Positions 24,455 to 33,461 of a stretch of DNA of 64,000 bases are shown here, in pieces. How positions within the stretch are numbered: position 1 is the first letter of the stretch; each line of letters opens with the position of its first letter. The notes below the pieces were generated by a model. It saw nothing but the letters and a program-made list of their open reading frames with translations, searched no databases and was not told the origin of the DNA. Location of the stretch: contig DIYO01000009.1 in assembly GCA_002427755.1 (NCBI GenBank), positions 871,296-935,295 of the forward strand, read 5' to 3'. A program made the position numbers and the translations under genes. Source of the DNA: Roseivirga sp. UBA6052. Lineage in GTDB: Bacteria; Bacteroidota; Bacteroidia; Cytophagales; Cyclobacteriaceae.

Positions 24455-26140
24455 TTAATCCAAAAATCCCGGTGGGTGCTGTTCATCAAATTCTGTTGCT
24501 TCTTGATAAGCCCTTGCCACAGATAAGATGGTGGCTTCGTCAAACAGATTACCTAAGAAGGAAATACTCACTGGACTACCATTTTCATTGTAACCATTCT
24601 TCATAACCACACAAGGATGCCCGGTAAGGTTAGTTGTTAACAACTGTGAGCCTCCAAAACTTGGAGAAATGATCACATCATAATCTTTGAATAGGTCATT
24701 TACAGCTTGTACTAATTTGTATCTGGCTCTATTGGCATTGATATAATCTACAGCAGAGGTGAATCTGGCAGCTCTAAAAGTGTTTGGCCAAGCACCTGCG
24801 TTCTGTCTTACTAGTAATGTGTCTTGATCAGAACGAGTTAAGGCATCAAATGCTGCTGAAGCTTCTGCAGTTAAGATGGCTTGCATGGCAGGAAACGGCC
24901 AATCGCTAACCCATTCTACTGGTTGCAAATCAGCACCTAGCTCTCTAAGCACCTCTAATACTTTGTCATCTGTCGCTTTTTGATTTCTTTCTTGATCGAA
25001 GAATGACTTGATATAACCTACTCTCAATTTCGATAGATCGGCTTTTCCATTGTAGTTGAATGGTTGGTCTTCAACTGTCAAATCAATATTGTCTGTTCCT
25101 CTAATGGCATTAAATACAATTGCAGCATCGAGAGCACTTCTGGTCATTGGACCTATTTTATCCATACTCCAAGAAAGTGCCATCGCACCTGCTCGGCTTA
25201 CTCGTCCAAAAGTTGGGCGCAAGCCTGTAACCCCATTTCTAGTAGACGGTGAAACGATAGAACCTAAAGTTTCTGTACCTAATGCAAAAGGTACTAAACC
25301 AGCAGAAGTAGTAGAGCCTGATCCGGCTGAAGATCCGCTAGAACCTTGTTCAATATTCCACGGGTTTCGTGTTCTTCCACCATACCAAACGTCTCCCATG
25401 GCTAAAGCACCTAGCGTTAGTTTTGCTACTAGAACAGCTCCTGCTTCATCGAGTTTTTTCACCACCGTGGCAATTTCATCTCCTCTATTTTGATCTTTGT
25501 AAGGTCCTGCACCCCAAGTGGTTTTATAGTCTGGTACAGAGAAAAGGTCTTTGGCGCCATACGGGATCCCGTGTAGCGGCCCCAGCCATGTACCATTCTT
25601 TAAGAGTTCGTCTGCTCTTTTGGCAGAAGCCATTGCTCTATCTTCTGTAATTGTAATGACTGCTTGAAGTGTATCACCATAGGTCTTTAATCTGTTTAGA
25701 AAGAATTCGGTCAATTGAACAGAAGTGACTTTTCTCTCGCGAATTAGAACGGATAATTCGGCTACTGTATAGAAAGCCAAATCATTCATATTTTCCGGCA
25801 TATCAACAGATTCAGGCAAGCCCCAATTGATAGCAGCTTGGCTAGCTGGGATTGCTTTTCCACCTTTAGGAGGTTTAAACCAAAGTGCCGGAGGAATGCT
25901 GTTGTCAATATCGAAAGCATGTAGTTCTTTCATGCCTTGGCGTGTCCGCTCTACATTTCTCAAGAGCATGTTTATTTCATTGTCATTAAAGTCAAGGTCA
26001 AGAATTTTTTGAGCGGCTTTTACATCATTGGCTTTTATGGCAAGGTCTTGTGCTACTTTAAAACCTGCTAAGAAAGCAATGGCTACAAAGCCCAGGACAT
26101 AAAAGAAACTCGCTTTAATTTTTCCTTTGAAGAAATTCAT
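24455..26140 (-). CDS. Amidase-signature family enzyme, membrane-anchored or exported
   Basis: 561 residues. An N-terminal hydrophobic segment (FFYVLGFVAIAFLAGFKVA, ~12-30) acts as anchor or signal. The amidase-signature triad is visible: Lys in GIPYGAKDLF, cis-Ser and nucleophile Ser in EQGSSGSSAGSGSTTSAGLVPFALGTETLGSI. The family cleaves amides (Asn/Gln amides, nitrile-derived amides, peptides). It lacks GatA context (no gatB/gatC), so it is not the tRNA amidotransferase subunit. The residues before the core (~30-120) resemble the helical pre-domain of exported Cytophaga-type amidases. The substrate is unknown. Confidence 0.9.
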   Translation of the reverse strand: MNFFKGKIKASFFYVLGFVAIAFLAGFKVAQDLAIKANDVKAAQKILDLDFNDNEINMLLRNVERTRQGMKELHAFDIDNSIPPALWFKPPKGGKAIPASQAAINWGLPESVDMPENMNDLAFYTVAELSVLIRERKVTSVQLTEFFLNRLKTYGDTLQAVITITEDRAMASAKRADELLKNGTWLGPLHGIPYGAKDLFSVPDYKTTWGAGPYKDQNRGDEIATVVKKLDEAGAVLVAKLTLGALAMGDVWYGGRTRNPWNIEQGSSGSSAGSGSTTSAGLVPFALGTETLGSIVSPSTRNGVTGLRPTFGRVSRAGAMALSWSMDKIGPMTRSALDAAIVFNAIRGTDNIDLTVEDQPFNYNGKADLSKLRVGYIKSFFDQERNQKATDDKVLEVLRELGADLQPVEWVSDWPFPAMQAILTAEASAAFDALTRSDQDTLLVRQNAGAWPNTFRAARFTSAVDYINANRARYKLVQAVNDLFKDYDVIISPSFGGSQLLTTNLTGHPCVVMKNGYNENGSPVSISFLGNLFDEATILSVARAYQEATEFDEQHPPGFLD

Positions 26141-26154
26141 AACAGAACAGTTTA

Positions 26155-26162
26155 TAGTTTTG
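26155..26162 (+). promoter_or_regulatory. -7 box upstream of the DoxX-like/DinB pair
   Basis: TAGTTTTG fits TAnnTTTG, 37 bp upstream of the ATG at 26199. A TTTG lies at 26126-26129, 25 bp away, slightly more than the usual -33/-7 spacing. Confidence 0.35.
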
Positions 26163-26198
26163 TATTAAGGTTGACCCTTATAATTAAGCCGAGAAGAT

Positions 26199-26621
26199 AT
26201 GAATTCCATAGAGACCCAACAACCAATTTTCCCGAACTGGATGAGAGGCTTTTTGCTTGCAGCAGCGGCTTATAATGTCTTATGGGGAATTTTTATTGGC
26301 TGGTTTCCTGAGACCTTTTTTCAGTGGGTTACTGAATCGGAGGCTAGTGCTCCTGGAATTATAAAGATTCAGGGAAGAGCGGTACTCTTTATGGCAGCAG
26401 TGTATGTTGCCGGAGCTATTCATCCTGGGAGGTTTTGGTACTTCATGCTTATAGGTGCTTTGACAAAATTCGCTGGGGCCATCTGGTTTTATTTTGATAT
26501 TTTGGATCAAGAAGTTGGGCGAAAGGGCATGTTTCATCTGCTGATGAATGATGCCATCTGGATTCCGTTTCTCGTAGCTATTGCCTTTAAGGGCTTAGCT
26601 TATAAAAAGATGAAATCATGA
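26199..26621 (+). CDS. Four-helix integral membrane protein, unknown
   Basis: 140 residues with four predicted helices (FLLAAAAYNVLWGIFIGWFP; IQGRAVLFMAAVYVAGAIHP; FWYFMLIGALTKFAGAIWFYF; LLMNDAIWIPFLVAIAFKGL). The pattern resembles small DoxX-like or alkyl-hydroperoxidase-D-associated membrane proteins, but there is no diagnostic motif. Its stop overlaps the DinB gene start by 4 bp (ATGA), so the two are coupled. Confidence 0.75.
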   Translation: MNSIETQQPIFPNWMRGFLLAAAAYNVLWGIFIGWFPETFFQWVTESEASAPGIIKIQGRAVLFMAAVYVAGAIHPGRFWYFMLIGALTKFAGAIWFYFDILDQEVGRKGMFHLLMNDAIWIPFLVAIAFKGLAYKKMKS

Positions 26622-27064
26622 AAGCGTATTTCGAAAGACTCTTTGAGTACAACAGATGGGCATACCAACAAATAGAAGAACACATAACTAAATATGGTTT
26701 CGAACATTTAGAAGTGTTCAAGCTTCTTTCTCACTGTCATAATGCGGAGCGTATTTGGTTGAATAGGATACTGGGTAGAGACGAAAAAATCGAGGTTTGG
26801 GGAGTGCATGCTTTTGATGAGCTTTTCAGTCTTCTAAAGGAGAGTAATATGCAATGGCAGTCTTTTGTGAGTAATGAAACAGATTTTGACCGAGCAATTA
26901 CTTACGGGAACTCAAAAGGAGATGCGTTTCAAACTAAGCTTTCAGATATCGTAGCCCATGTAGCCAATCATGGTACGCACCACAGAGCTCAAGTTTCAGC
27001 ACTTTTGAGGCAATCCGGGAGTATACCCCCCGGTACCGATCTCATCTTTTTTACCCGAGACTAG
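26618..27064 (+). CDS. DinB/YfiT-like four-helix metalloprotein
   Basis: 148 residues forming the DinB four-helix bundle. An N-terminal FERLFEYNRWAYQQI is followed by the first metal His in LLSHCHNAERIWLNRI (~46) and the HVANHGTHHRAQV motif (~110) that supplies the other two His ligands. Members include thiol S-transferases for bacillithiol or mycothiol and uncharacterised stress proteins. Bacteroidota of this type can make bacillithiol, so a bacillithiol-linked role is possible but not shown. The stop codon overlaps the convergent DUF5723 gene by 4 bp. Confidence 0.88.
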   Translation: MKAYFERLFEYNRWAYQQIEEHITKYGFEHLEVFKLLSHCHNAERIWLNRILGRDEKIEVWGVHAFDELFSLLKESNMQWQSFVSNETDFDRAITYGNSKGDAFQTKLSDIVAHVANHGTHHRAQVSALLRQSGSIPPGTDLIFFTRD

Positions 27065-28533
27065 AAGACGAGGAACTTCTTACGTTTGTATATAGGGGTA
27101 CGCTCGGTTCGTACAAAAGCGCTTCCTGTTCTAGACCTTCCAAAGCAATAAGGCTTTGCAGAATTTGCTTTTAACTGCCGAAGGTTGACACTGAAAAATG
27201 CTCCACCAGATGTTTTTTCTTTAGAAAAGATCCCTCCCAAACTCTGGGTTCCAATGGTTATTGGTCCGTATCTAACACCGACTCCTACATCCATGTCTCC
27301 TTCTAAATTGTAGAATATAGGTAGATAAAGACCTCTATTCGCTGTTTCATAGCGAGGGGTAAGCGCAACACTTGTAGGATAATTGATTCGATAATCAACT
27401 GGCATTAGAGGGGTTAAATCAACCTGCGCAGCAATATTTATATACCAGTTATCTCCTGAATTGTAATCGTAGTTTAGGTTTAAGGCAGTTGGTAGACTTA
27501 CAGTGAAGTTGCCGGTAACATCTTCTGCCACCACAATAGTTTCTAGCGAATCTCTCAATTGTCTAAAGCTATTGAGCCCGTCAAAGAAAGAATCAAAATC
27601 AACTACACCAATTCCCGGTTGTAGTGTGTTTGAGCTAAATGAGGCAGCGGCAGTCTCGAAAGTCATCCAACCAATATCTGTTATGGAGATACCCAGTCTA
27701 AATTCATAAGTAATGTCGCGTTCTAAACTTGTCCCTGCAGAATTTTTAGGAGCCGGCCTGAAAGCCACTCTTTCATATACTAATCCAATATCGGCAGCAG
27801 GTTTAAAGCCAGTTCCTCTTGGTATACCCATTGGATCAATGCCATCGAAGCTTTCAAATCTTGATAGTGATTCTGAGTACCCGGCTCTAACATCAAATTG
27901 ACTGAAAAGGCTATTGCCTACACCATCAATGGTATAATTGGTATTGGTAAGGTCAATCCAAGCTCCTGCCATTGGGTTTATTCCTTTGATGGTTATTCCA
28001 GATTTCCATCGATGAAACCCATCATCCTTCAATACACCTGCATAGGTAAAGGCAAGCTCCTGCCACATGCCTAGATTGAATTGAATGGCTTCTCCTATGT
28101 AAGAAGAATTGACCCACTCTTGATTATCAAACCTTGTGATTGAAGCAACAAGATTAGGCGAGATGCTGCCATTAGATCCTATAGCTCTAACACCATATCT
28201 AATATTGATACCTTGCTTTCTAGGAAGAGAAAGCATGAGCCCCATTCCGGCTTGTACATTTGCGTGTAAAAACTTCTGATCTTGATTTATAAACCTTACG
28301 AAACCACGACCTCCCTCAGTATTCTGGAGGCTGGCAATGTTGCTTGTCAAATAATAATTCAGATCGACTAGATTCAGGTCTAGCTTATATGGAGAATCTG
28401 CAATAGAAGCGGGTTGATAAGTAGCACCTACAGAACCTGCAAAATCAGAAAAGAGATAGCCGTGTTGTCTTTGAGCTGGTAAGTCAAAGAATATCAATAA
28501 GATAGCTAATATCGTTAGGCCAAGTTTTTTGAT
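27061..28533 (-). CDS. DUF5723-type outer-membrane protein with possible ATC start
   Basis: About 490 residues, beta-strand rich (many alternating aromatic strands, e.g. NIRYGVRAIGSNGSI, GVGVRYGPITIGTQSLGG), matching the Bacteroidota outer-membrane family DUF5723. The only canonical start is a TTG at 28497, which cuts into the signal peptide (MIFFDLPAQRQ). In the same frame, from an ATC at 28533, the sequence reads (M)KKLGLTILAILLIFFDLPAQ, a perfect signal peptide. An in-frame TAA lies at 28546-28548 and no ATG/GTG/TTG comes in between. Either ATC is used as a rare start or an ATG was mutated. Coordinates here assume ATC; 28497 is the conservative limit. The C-terminus (KRKKFLVF) overlaps dinB. 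Confidence 0.75.
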   Translation of the reverse strand: MKKLGLTILAILLIFFDLPAQRQHGYLFSDFAGSVGATYQPASIADSPYKLDLNLVDLNYYLTSNIASLQNTEGGRGFVRFINQDQKFLHANVQAGMGLMLSLPRKQGINIRYGVRAIGSNGSISPNLVASITRFDNQEWVNSSYIGEAIQFNLGMWQELAFTYAGVLKDDGFHRWKSGITIKGINPMAGAWIDLTNTNYTIDGVGNSLFSQFDVRAGYSESLSRFESFDGIDPMGIPRGTGFKPAADIGLVYERVAFRPAPKNSAGTSLERDITYEFRLGISITDIGWMTFETAAASFSSNTLQPGIGVVDFDSFFDGLNSFRQLRDSLETIVVAEDVTGNFTVSLPTALNLNYDYNSGDNWYINIAAQVDLTPLMPVDYRINYPTSVALTPRYETANRGLYLPIFYNLEGDMDVGVGVRYGPITIGTQSLGGIFSKEKTSGGAFFSVNLRQLKANSAKPYCFGRSRTGSAFVRTERTPIYKRKKFLVF

Positions 28534-28755
28534 CTGGTATGTTTCTTAGGTTTTCAACTAAAATACGGCCTGAGGGCTAAAATATTTTTGAATTTCTTTC
28601 AATTTCGATATTCACCCATGTTGCCGAATTATAAGTTGCTATGTCTTTATATACGGAATAATATTCTGCTCCCTACCCTTAGGGTTGAAATATAAATATG
28701 TGTAGTAATGGATATAATGATGTTGAAAAACATAAATTTGTATGTGAACGACATC

Positions 28756-28785
28756 ATTTTTTGTATGAAATGCAATTTTTTGTAT
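28756..28785. repeat. Short direct repeat in the long intergenic region
   Basis: ATTTTTTGTAT occurs at 28756-28766 and again at 28775-28785, 19 bp apart. The spacing and T-rich content could reflect a regulator site or promoter elements for the S41 gene. The rest of 28534-28900 is AT-rich with no convincing gene; a further 10-bp direct repeat, ATCGAACTAA, occurs at 28871 and 28944. Confidence 0.4.
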
Positions 28786-28910
28786 TTTTACATCACTTTC
28801 CCTAACACACCTCACGTACTATCATACCCATTAAGTCTACTCCAGGTTTACTTTCAACTATTCAACCTGTATCGAACTAAAAGCTACGTCACAGTGCGTT
28901 TTGGCTCTTG

Positions 28911-29083
28911 CATCCTGATTTCAGGGTGTACCGTTTTACATAAATCGAACTAAGTAAAACACTAATTCTTGGTATTAAGCATTATCCTCTCACTTAGAGG
29001 TTGAGGCTTTTCGAACTTGACTCATGCTATCAAGCATGTGTGTGTTCGTCATGATGATCACCCTGCTGTAACACAGGGATCAT
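28911..29083 (+). promoter_or_regulatory. Structured leader upstream of the S41 peptidase gene
   Basis: Four small hairpins in a row: CATCCTG-attt-CAGGGTG (28911-28928), CCTCT-cactt-AGAGG (28986-29000), CATGCT-atca-AGCATG (29023-29038), and ATGAT-ca-CCCTG paired with CAGGGATCAT (29054-29083). The last one includes the A and T of the start codon ATG at 29082 and would hide it. This may be a regulatory 5' leader. It matches no riboswitch class I can recognise. Confidence 0.4.
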
Positions 29084-30608
29084 GGACCAAAGATTGGTAA
29101 ATAACAGCCTTAAAAGTATTCTAGTCAGCTTAATGCTGGTTATGACTGTTACCCTTTTTGCCAGTAACGATGGTGAAAACATAAATCGAACAATTTCACG
29201 TGAACAGGCTATTGATGATTTGAATCTCTACTTTCAAATTATCGATGGCCAACACGGAAATCCTTATCAGTATATTTCTCGCGCTGACTTCCTTTCATCC
29301 TTAAATCTAACAATTGCTCAATTACCAGAAGAAATCAATTTCAAAGATTTCGATGTAGTTTTAAGCAAGTTGAACAATCAAATCAGATGTGGTCATACCA
29401 CTATTTCCCTTGAGTCGGAATTGCTCAAGGCCGAAACATCTGTCGCGCAATTCTTCCCTTATCCTGTCAAATTCGTAGATGGCTCTTTATATATCGATTT
29501 TGATAAAGGAACCTTACCTCATGCTTCGAAACTGGAGACTATCAATGGTAATGCTATTGTGCAAGTTATGGATGAGCTGACTTCATTAGCAGTAACTGAT
29601 GGTTTTAGTGAGGCAAAACTGATAAGAGAAATCGAAAGCCGTTTCGGTTACTATTATTTTTTAAGATATGGTGCTTCTACAACTTTTGAAGTTGAATATG
29701 AAGCTGATCAAAGAAATCTGTCGGCCAGCATAGCTGGAGTTACAGGAAACGAGATGTTAGTAAATAACTACTACCGTCCTGTATACTTATCTCATGAGAG
29801 ATACCACAAATTCACACACCTTGATGCGGTTGACTCCCTTCATACACTCGTTTTAACCCTTAATACGTTCCAGGCTAACCCTGACTGGTTCTTCAAAAGG
29901 ATATCGTCACGTTATGATGAGGAAAGCAAAGAGTTCGACTTTGAAAACCTTGTTGTTGATTTGAGAAACAATGAAGGGGGCGATCGCAGACTTTTAAGCA
30001 TTCTATACCAGTTTCTAGCTGGCGAAAAACTTTATGACCCTTCTAATACCGTGATAAAGTCAAGAGATATTCTCTTTAAAGATCACCTCTATTCTGTAAA
30101 CGGAAGCTTTAAATCTGAGCAAGCTATGCAACGTGCTGAGGACTATTTGAAGCAGCACTTTGTCAATCAAACAGAAGAAGGTTACTCAAGCGAACTAAAA
30201 AACTGGTACGATACTTTCGATGCAGGCATTAATTGGGAAGGAGAAAAGTATAAAGGACAGATTTACGTTTTAACTTCTGGAAAGACATTCTCAGCAGCAG
30301 CAGATTTAGCCAGGATTTTAGGCCAAATGGATAACGTAATTTTAGTGGGCGAAGAAACAGGAGGTGCCCATGTTGGAAGAACAGCTAACATGCTTTTGAA
30401 CTACGAACTACCAAATACTTCGACTAGAATTCAAGTGCCTGTAATTTATGAAGAGTTCGTTCAGGTTGAGAATAAAGCTGCCGGTAGAGGAACGCTACCG
30501 GATTTTCTTGTGAAAGAAACGATTGAGGATATAAAAGCGAAAAGAGACGCTGTTTTGGAGTTCGCTTTTGGTCTTATTCGCAACAACAGACTCTACGCTT
30601 CTAATTAA
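29082..30608 (+). CDS. Secreted S41-family (tail-specific-like) serine peptidase
   Basis: 508 residues with a signal peptide (LKSILVSLMLVMTVTLFAS). The C-terminal third carries the S41 core: NLVVDLRNNEGGDRRLLSILYQFLAG, then GQIYVLTSGKTFSAAADLARIL with the nucleophile Ser in TFSAA, then VILVGEETGGAHVGR. The N-terminal half (SREQAIDDLNLYFQIID...) is the helical pre-domain common in Bacteroidota S41 proteins. There is no clear PDZ domain, so it is closer to the IRBP/tricorn-like S41 branch than to CtpA. It acts in the periplasm or outside the cell. The start codon sits in a hairpin. Confidence 0.88.
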   Translation: MDQRLVNNSLKSILVSLMLVMTVTLFASNDGENINRTISREQAIDDLNLYFQIIDGQHGNPYQYISRADFLSSLNLTIAQLPEEINFKDFDVVLSKLNNQIRCGHTTISLESELLKAETSVAQFFPYPVKFVDGSLYIDFDKGTLPHASKLETINGNAIVQVMDELTSLAVTDGFSEAKLIREIESRFGYYYFLRYGASTTFEVEYEADQRNLSASIAGVTGNEMLVNNYYRPVYLSHERYHKFTHLDAVDSLHTLVLTLNTFQANPDWFFKRISSRYDEESKEFDFENLVVDLRNNEGGDRRLLSILYQFLAGEKLYDPSNTVIKSRDILFKDHLYSVNGSFKSEQAMQRAEDYLKQHFVNQTEEGYSSELKNWYDTFDAGINWEGEKYKGQIYVLTSGKTFSAAADLARILGQMDNVILVGEETGGAHVGRTANMLLNYELPNTSTRIQVPVIYEEFVQVENKAAGRGTLPDFLVKETIEDIKAKRDAVLEFAFGLIRNNRLYASN

Positions 30609-30653
30609 CAAATTTCTATTTCTGAGCATAGGTGGAATCATTACCTTTATGGA

Positions 30654-33461
30654 ATGAGTAAACCTGAAAAATCGCTCTTTCTTTTAGATGCGATGGCCTT
30701 GATTTACAGAGCCCATTTCGCATTCAGTAAAAACCCAAGAATCAATTCTAAAGGACTTAATACCGGAGCCCCTTTCGGTTTTACTAATAGCCTTTACGAG
30801 ATCATAGATAAGCGAAAGCCGACACACATCGCTGTCGCCTTCGATACCAGCGCCCCTACTTTTCGTCATGAGCAATATTCGGAGTATAAAGCCAACCGTG
30901 ATGAGACACCTGAAGACATTAAGATTGGGACACCAATCGTAAAAGATATTGTAAGAGCTTTCAATATTCCGGTCTTAGAGTTGGATGGCTATGAAGCAGA
31001 TGACATCATAGGAACATTTGCTAAAAAGGCTTCCAAAGAAGGCTTTGAGGTGTTTATGATGACACCTGATAAAGATTATGGCCAGCTCGTTGAAGAGCAT
31101 GTCTATTTGTATAAGCCTGCCTTTATGGGTAATGGTGTTGACATTATGGGGGTGCCAGAGGTTTTGGCAAAATGGGATATTGAACGTATTGATCAGGTGG
31201 TTGACATGTTGGGTCTACAAGGTGATGCTGTAGATAATATTCCGGGTATTCCTGGTGTAGGACCCAAGACAGCTTCGAAACTTCTCAAGCAGTATGGTAC
31301 CGTTGAAGAGATTATAGCGCATGCACATGAGATTAAAGGGAAGTTAGGAGAAAAGGTCGCTGCCAATGCAGAGCAAGGTATTCTCTCAAAAGAACTGGCC
31401 AGAATCAACATTGAGGTGCCATTAGAATTCAATGCTGAGGACATGAAATATACTGGTCCTAATGTAGAGAAGCTGACTGAGGTCTTCGAAGATTTAGAAT
31501 TCAGGACTACGCTCAAAAGAATATTAGGAGGAGGTTCTTCATCTTCCTCTGCATCTAAACCGAAGCCTGCTGCCGCAGAGCAAATGGGGCTCTTTGCCGC
31601 TGATGCGCCTACTATAGCGCCTTCTGAAGAGCCGGCTGAGGCAGAAAAGGCAACCTTAGAAACCACCAAACATCAGTATGAATTAATTGATACGCCTGAG
31701 TTGAGGGCACGATTGGTTAAGTATTTATTACAGCAAAAAGAATTCTGCTTTGATACTGAAACGGATAGTCTTGAACCTATTGAAGCGAATCTAGTCGGAT
31801 TGGCTTTCTCTTATAAAGCAGGAGAAGCTTACTATGTGCCAACCCCTGAAGATAAAACAGAGACTCAAGCTATTGTTGAGGAATTCAGAACTGTATTTGA
31901 AAATGATACGATTCTTAAGATTGCTCAAAATGCTAAGTACGATGTGCAAATCTTAAAGAACTATGGTGTTGATGTGAAAGGGCCGATCTTCGATACCATG
32001 TTAGCGCATTACCTGATTAACCCTGACACACGCCACAATATGGACGTGCTTGCAGAGAATTACCTTAATTATACTCCAGTTTCGATTATAGAATTAATTG
32101 GTAAGAAGGGAAGTAAGCAAGGCAATATGCGCGATGTGCCCATTCATAAAGTGGTTGAATATGCCGGGGAGGATGCAGACATCACGCTTCAATTAAAAGA
32201 GAAACTAGCACCGATGCTCAGTGAAGGGCAGCTTCAAAAACTTTATGATGAAGTAGAGGCACCTCTAATGCATGTTTTAGCTGAAATAGAGTATAACGGA
32301 GTTAAAATTAATACAGATGCTTTAGCAGCCATGTCAGCTGAATTGTTGGAAGAAACGCAGCAGGCACAAGCCGATATCTTCGAAATGGCAGGAGAAGAAT
32401 TCAACGTGGCTTCTCCCAAACAATTAGGCGTTATTCTCTTTGAGAAAATGCAATTGGTAGACAAGCCAAAAAAGACCAAGACCGGTCAATATGCTACAGG
32501 TGAAGACATCTTAAGCAAACTAGCCAACGAGCATGATATTGCTAGGCGTATTCTTGAATTTAGAGAGTACCAGAAATTAAAGTCTACCTATGTAGATGCC
32601 TTACCAAAACTGATTAGCCCAGTGGATGGCATGGTACATACTGATTACAGACAAGCCGTAGCGGCAACGGGTCGCTTGAGTTCTAATAATCCGAACCTTC
32701 AGAACATTCCAATTAGAACAGAAAAAGGACGTGAAATCAGGAAAGCATTTATCCCAAGATCTGATGAGCATGTACTAATGGCAGCGGATTACTCTCAAAT
32801 TGAATTGAGAATAGTGGCAGCCTTTGCCGAAGATGAGAGTATGATTGACGCTTTTAAGTCGGGTAGAGACATTCACTCAACGACAGCTTCGAAAGTATTT
32901 GGTGTAGCATTAGAGGATGTTGATCGAGATATGAGGAGAAAAGCCAAGGAAGTGAATTTTGGTTTGATCTATGGTATCTCAGCTTTCGGTCTCTCTCAGA
33001 ATATTGGAATTTCTAGAACTGAGGCTCAGGAAATTATAACAGCCTACTTCAATGAATTCCCTGGAGTAAAACGCTATATGGATGCTCAGGTAAATAAGGC
33101 ACGCGAGCTCACATATGTTGAGACTATTTTGGGTAGAAGAAGGTACTTGCGCGATATCCATTCAAAGAACATGACCGTTAGAGGCCATGCTGAAAGAAAT
33201 GCGATTAATGCACCAATTCAGGGCTCTGCAGCGGATATGATTAAGGTTGCTATGATCAACATCTATAATTGGATGAAAGAAGAGAAGCTTAGGTCTAAAA
33301 TGATCATGCAGGTACATGATGAATTGGTATTCGATGTTCATAAATCTGAATTGGATTTGATGAAGACTAAGGTGCCTGAACTCATGTCATCAGCCATAGA
33401 ATTGGAAGTGCCTCTAGATGTTGAAGTTGGTGTAGGAGAAAACTGGTTAATCGCTCACTAA
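30654..33461 (+). CDS. polA: DNA polymerase I
   Basis: 935 residues with all three domains. The 5' nuclease covers ~1-290 (LLDAMALIYRAHFAF, MMTPDKDYGQLVEEHVYLYKP, GDAVDNIPGIPGVGPKTASKLL). A linker follows (~295-330, poly-Ser then AAAEQMG). The 3'-5' exonuclease has Asp367 and Glu369 (FDTETDSLEP), so proofreading looks intact. The family-A polymerase contains AADYSQIELRIVAAFAEDE (motif A), RRKAKEVNFGLIYGISAFGLS (motif B) and MQVHDELVFDV (motif C). It fills gaps in repair and removes RNA primers. Its stop overlaps the next gene's ATG (TAATG), so a dehydratase is translated from the same message. Confidence 0.97.
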   Translation: MSKPEKSLFLLDAMALIYRAHFAFSKNPRINSKGLNTGAPFGFTNSLYEIIDKRKPTHIAVAFDTSAPTFRHEQYSEYKANRDETPEDIKIGTPIVKDIVRAFNIPVLELDGYEADDIIGTFAKKASKEGFEVFMMTPDKDYGQLVEEHVYLYKPAFMGNGVDIMGVPEVLAKWDIERIDQVVDMLGLQGDAVDNIPGIPGVGPKTASKLLKQYGTVEEIIAHAHEIKGKLGEKVAANAEQGILSKELARINIEVPLEFNAEDMKYTGPNVEKLTEVFEDLEFRTTLKRILGGGSSSSSASKPKPAAAEQMGLFAADAPTIAPSEEPAEAEKATLETTKHQYELIDTPELRARLVKYLLQQKEFCFDTETDSLEPIEANLVGLAFSYKAGEAYYVPTPEDKTETQAIVEEFRTVFENDTILKIAQNAKYDVQILKNYGVDVKGPIFDTMLAHYLINPDTRHNMDVLAENYLNYTPVSIIELIGKKGSKQGNMRDVPIHKVVEYAGEDADITLQLKEKLAPMLSEGQLQKLYDEVEAPLMHVLAEIEYNGVKINTDALAAMSAELLEETQQAQADIFEMAGEEFNVASPKQLGVILFEKMQLVDKPKKTKTGQYATGEDILSKLANEHDIARRILEFREYQKLKSTYVDALPKLISPVDGMVHTDYRQAVAATGRLSSNNPNLQNIPIRTEKGREIRKAFIPRSDEHVLMAADYSQIELRIVAAFAEDESMIDAFKSGRDIHSTTASKVFGVALEDVDRDMRRKAKEVNFGLIYGISAFGLSQNIGISRTEAQEIITAYFNEFPGVKRYMDAQVNKARELTYVETILGRRRYLRDIHSKNMTVRGHAERNAINAPIQGSAADMIKVAMINIYNWMKEEKLRSKMIMQVHDELVFDVHKSELDLMKTKVPELMSSAIELEVPLDVEVGVGENWLIAH

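Noticed and set aside
24316..24543. 75-residue ORF at the end of the amidase gene
   Set aside because: Runs through two palindromic repeats and the amidase C-terminus in another frame.
25056..25493. 145-residue ORF antisense to the amidase gene
   Set aside because: Mirror of conserved amidase codons, no start signal, no domain.
28708..28953. 81-residue ORF in the long intergenic region
   Set aside because: Low complexity, rich in Phe/Tyr/Ile from AT-rich DNA, no ribosome site or domain; it overlaps direct repeats and a leader hairpin.
31193..31669. 158-residue ORF antisense to polA
   Set aside because: Lies opposite conserved polymerase sequence; its Ser/Ala/Pro-rich content is explained by the codons of polA.
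31752..31760. Loss of proofreading in DNA polymerase I
   Set aside because: Asp367 and Glu369 of the exonuclease motif are present, so the site looks intact.
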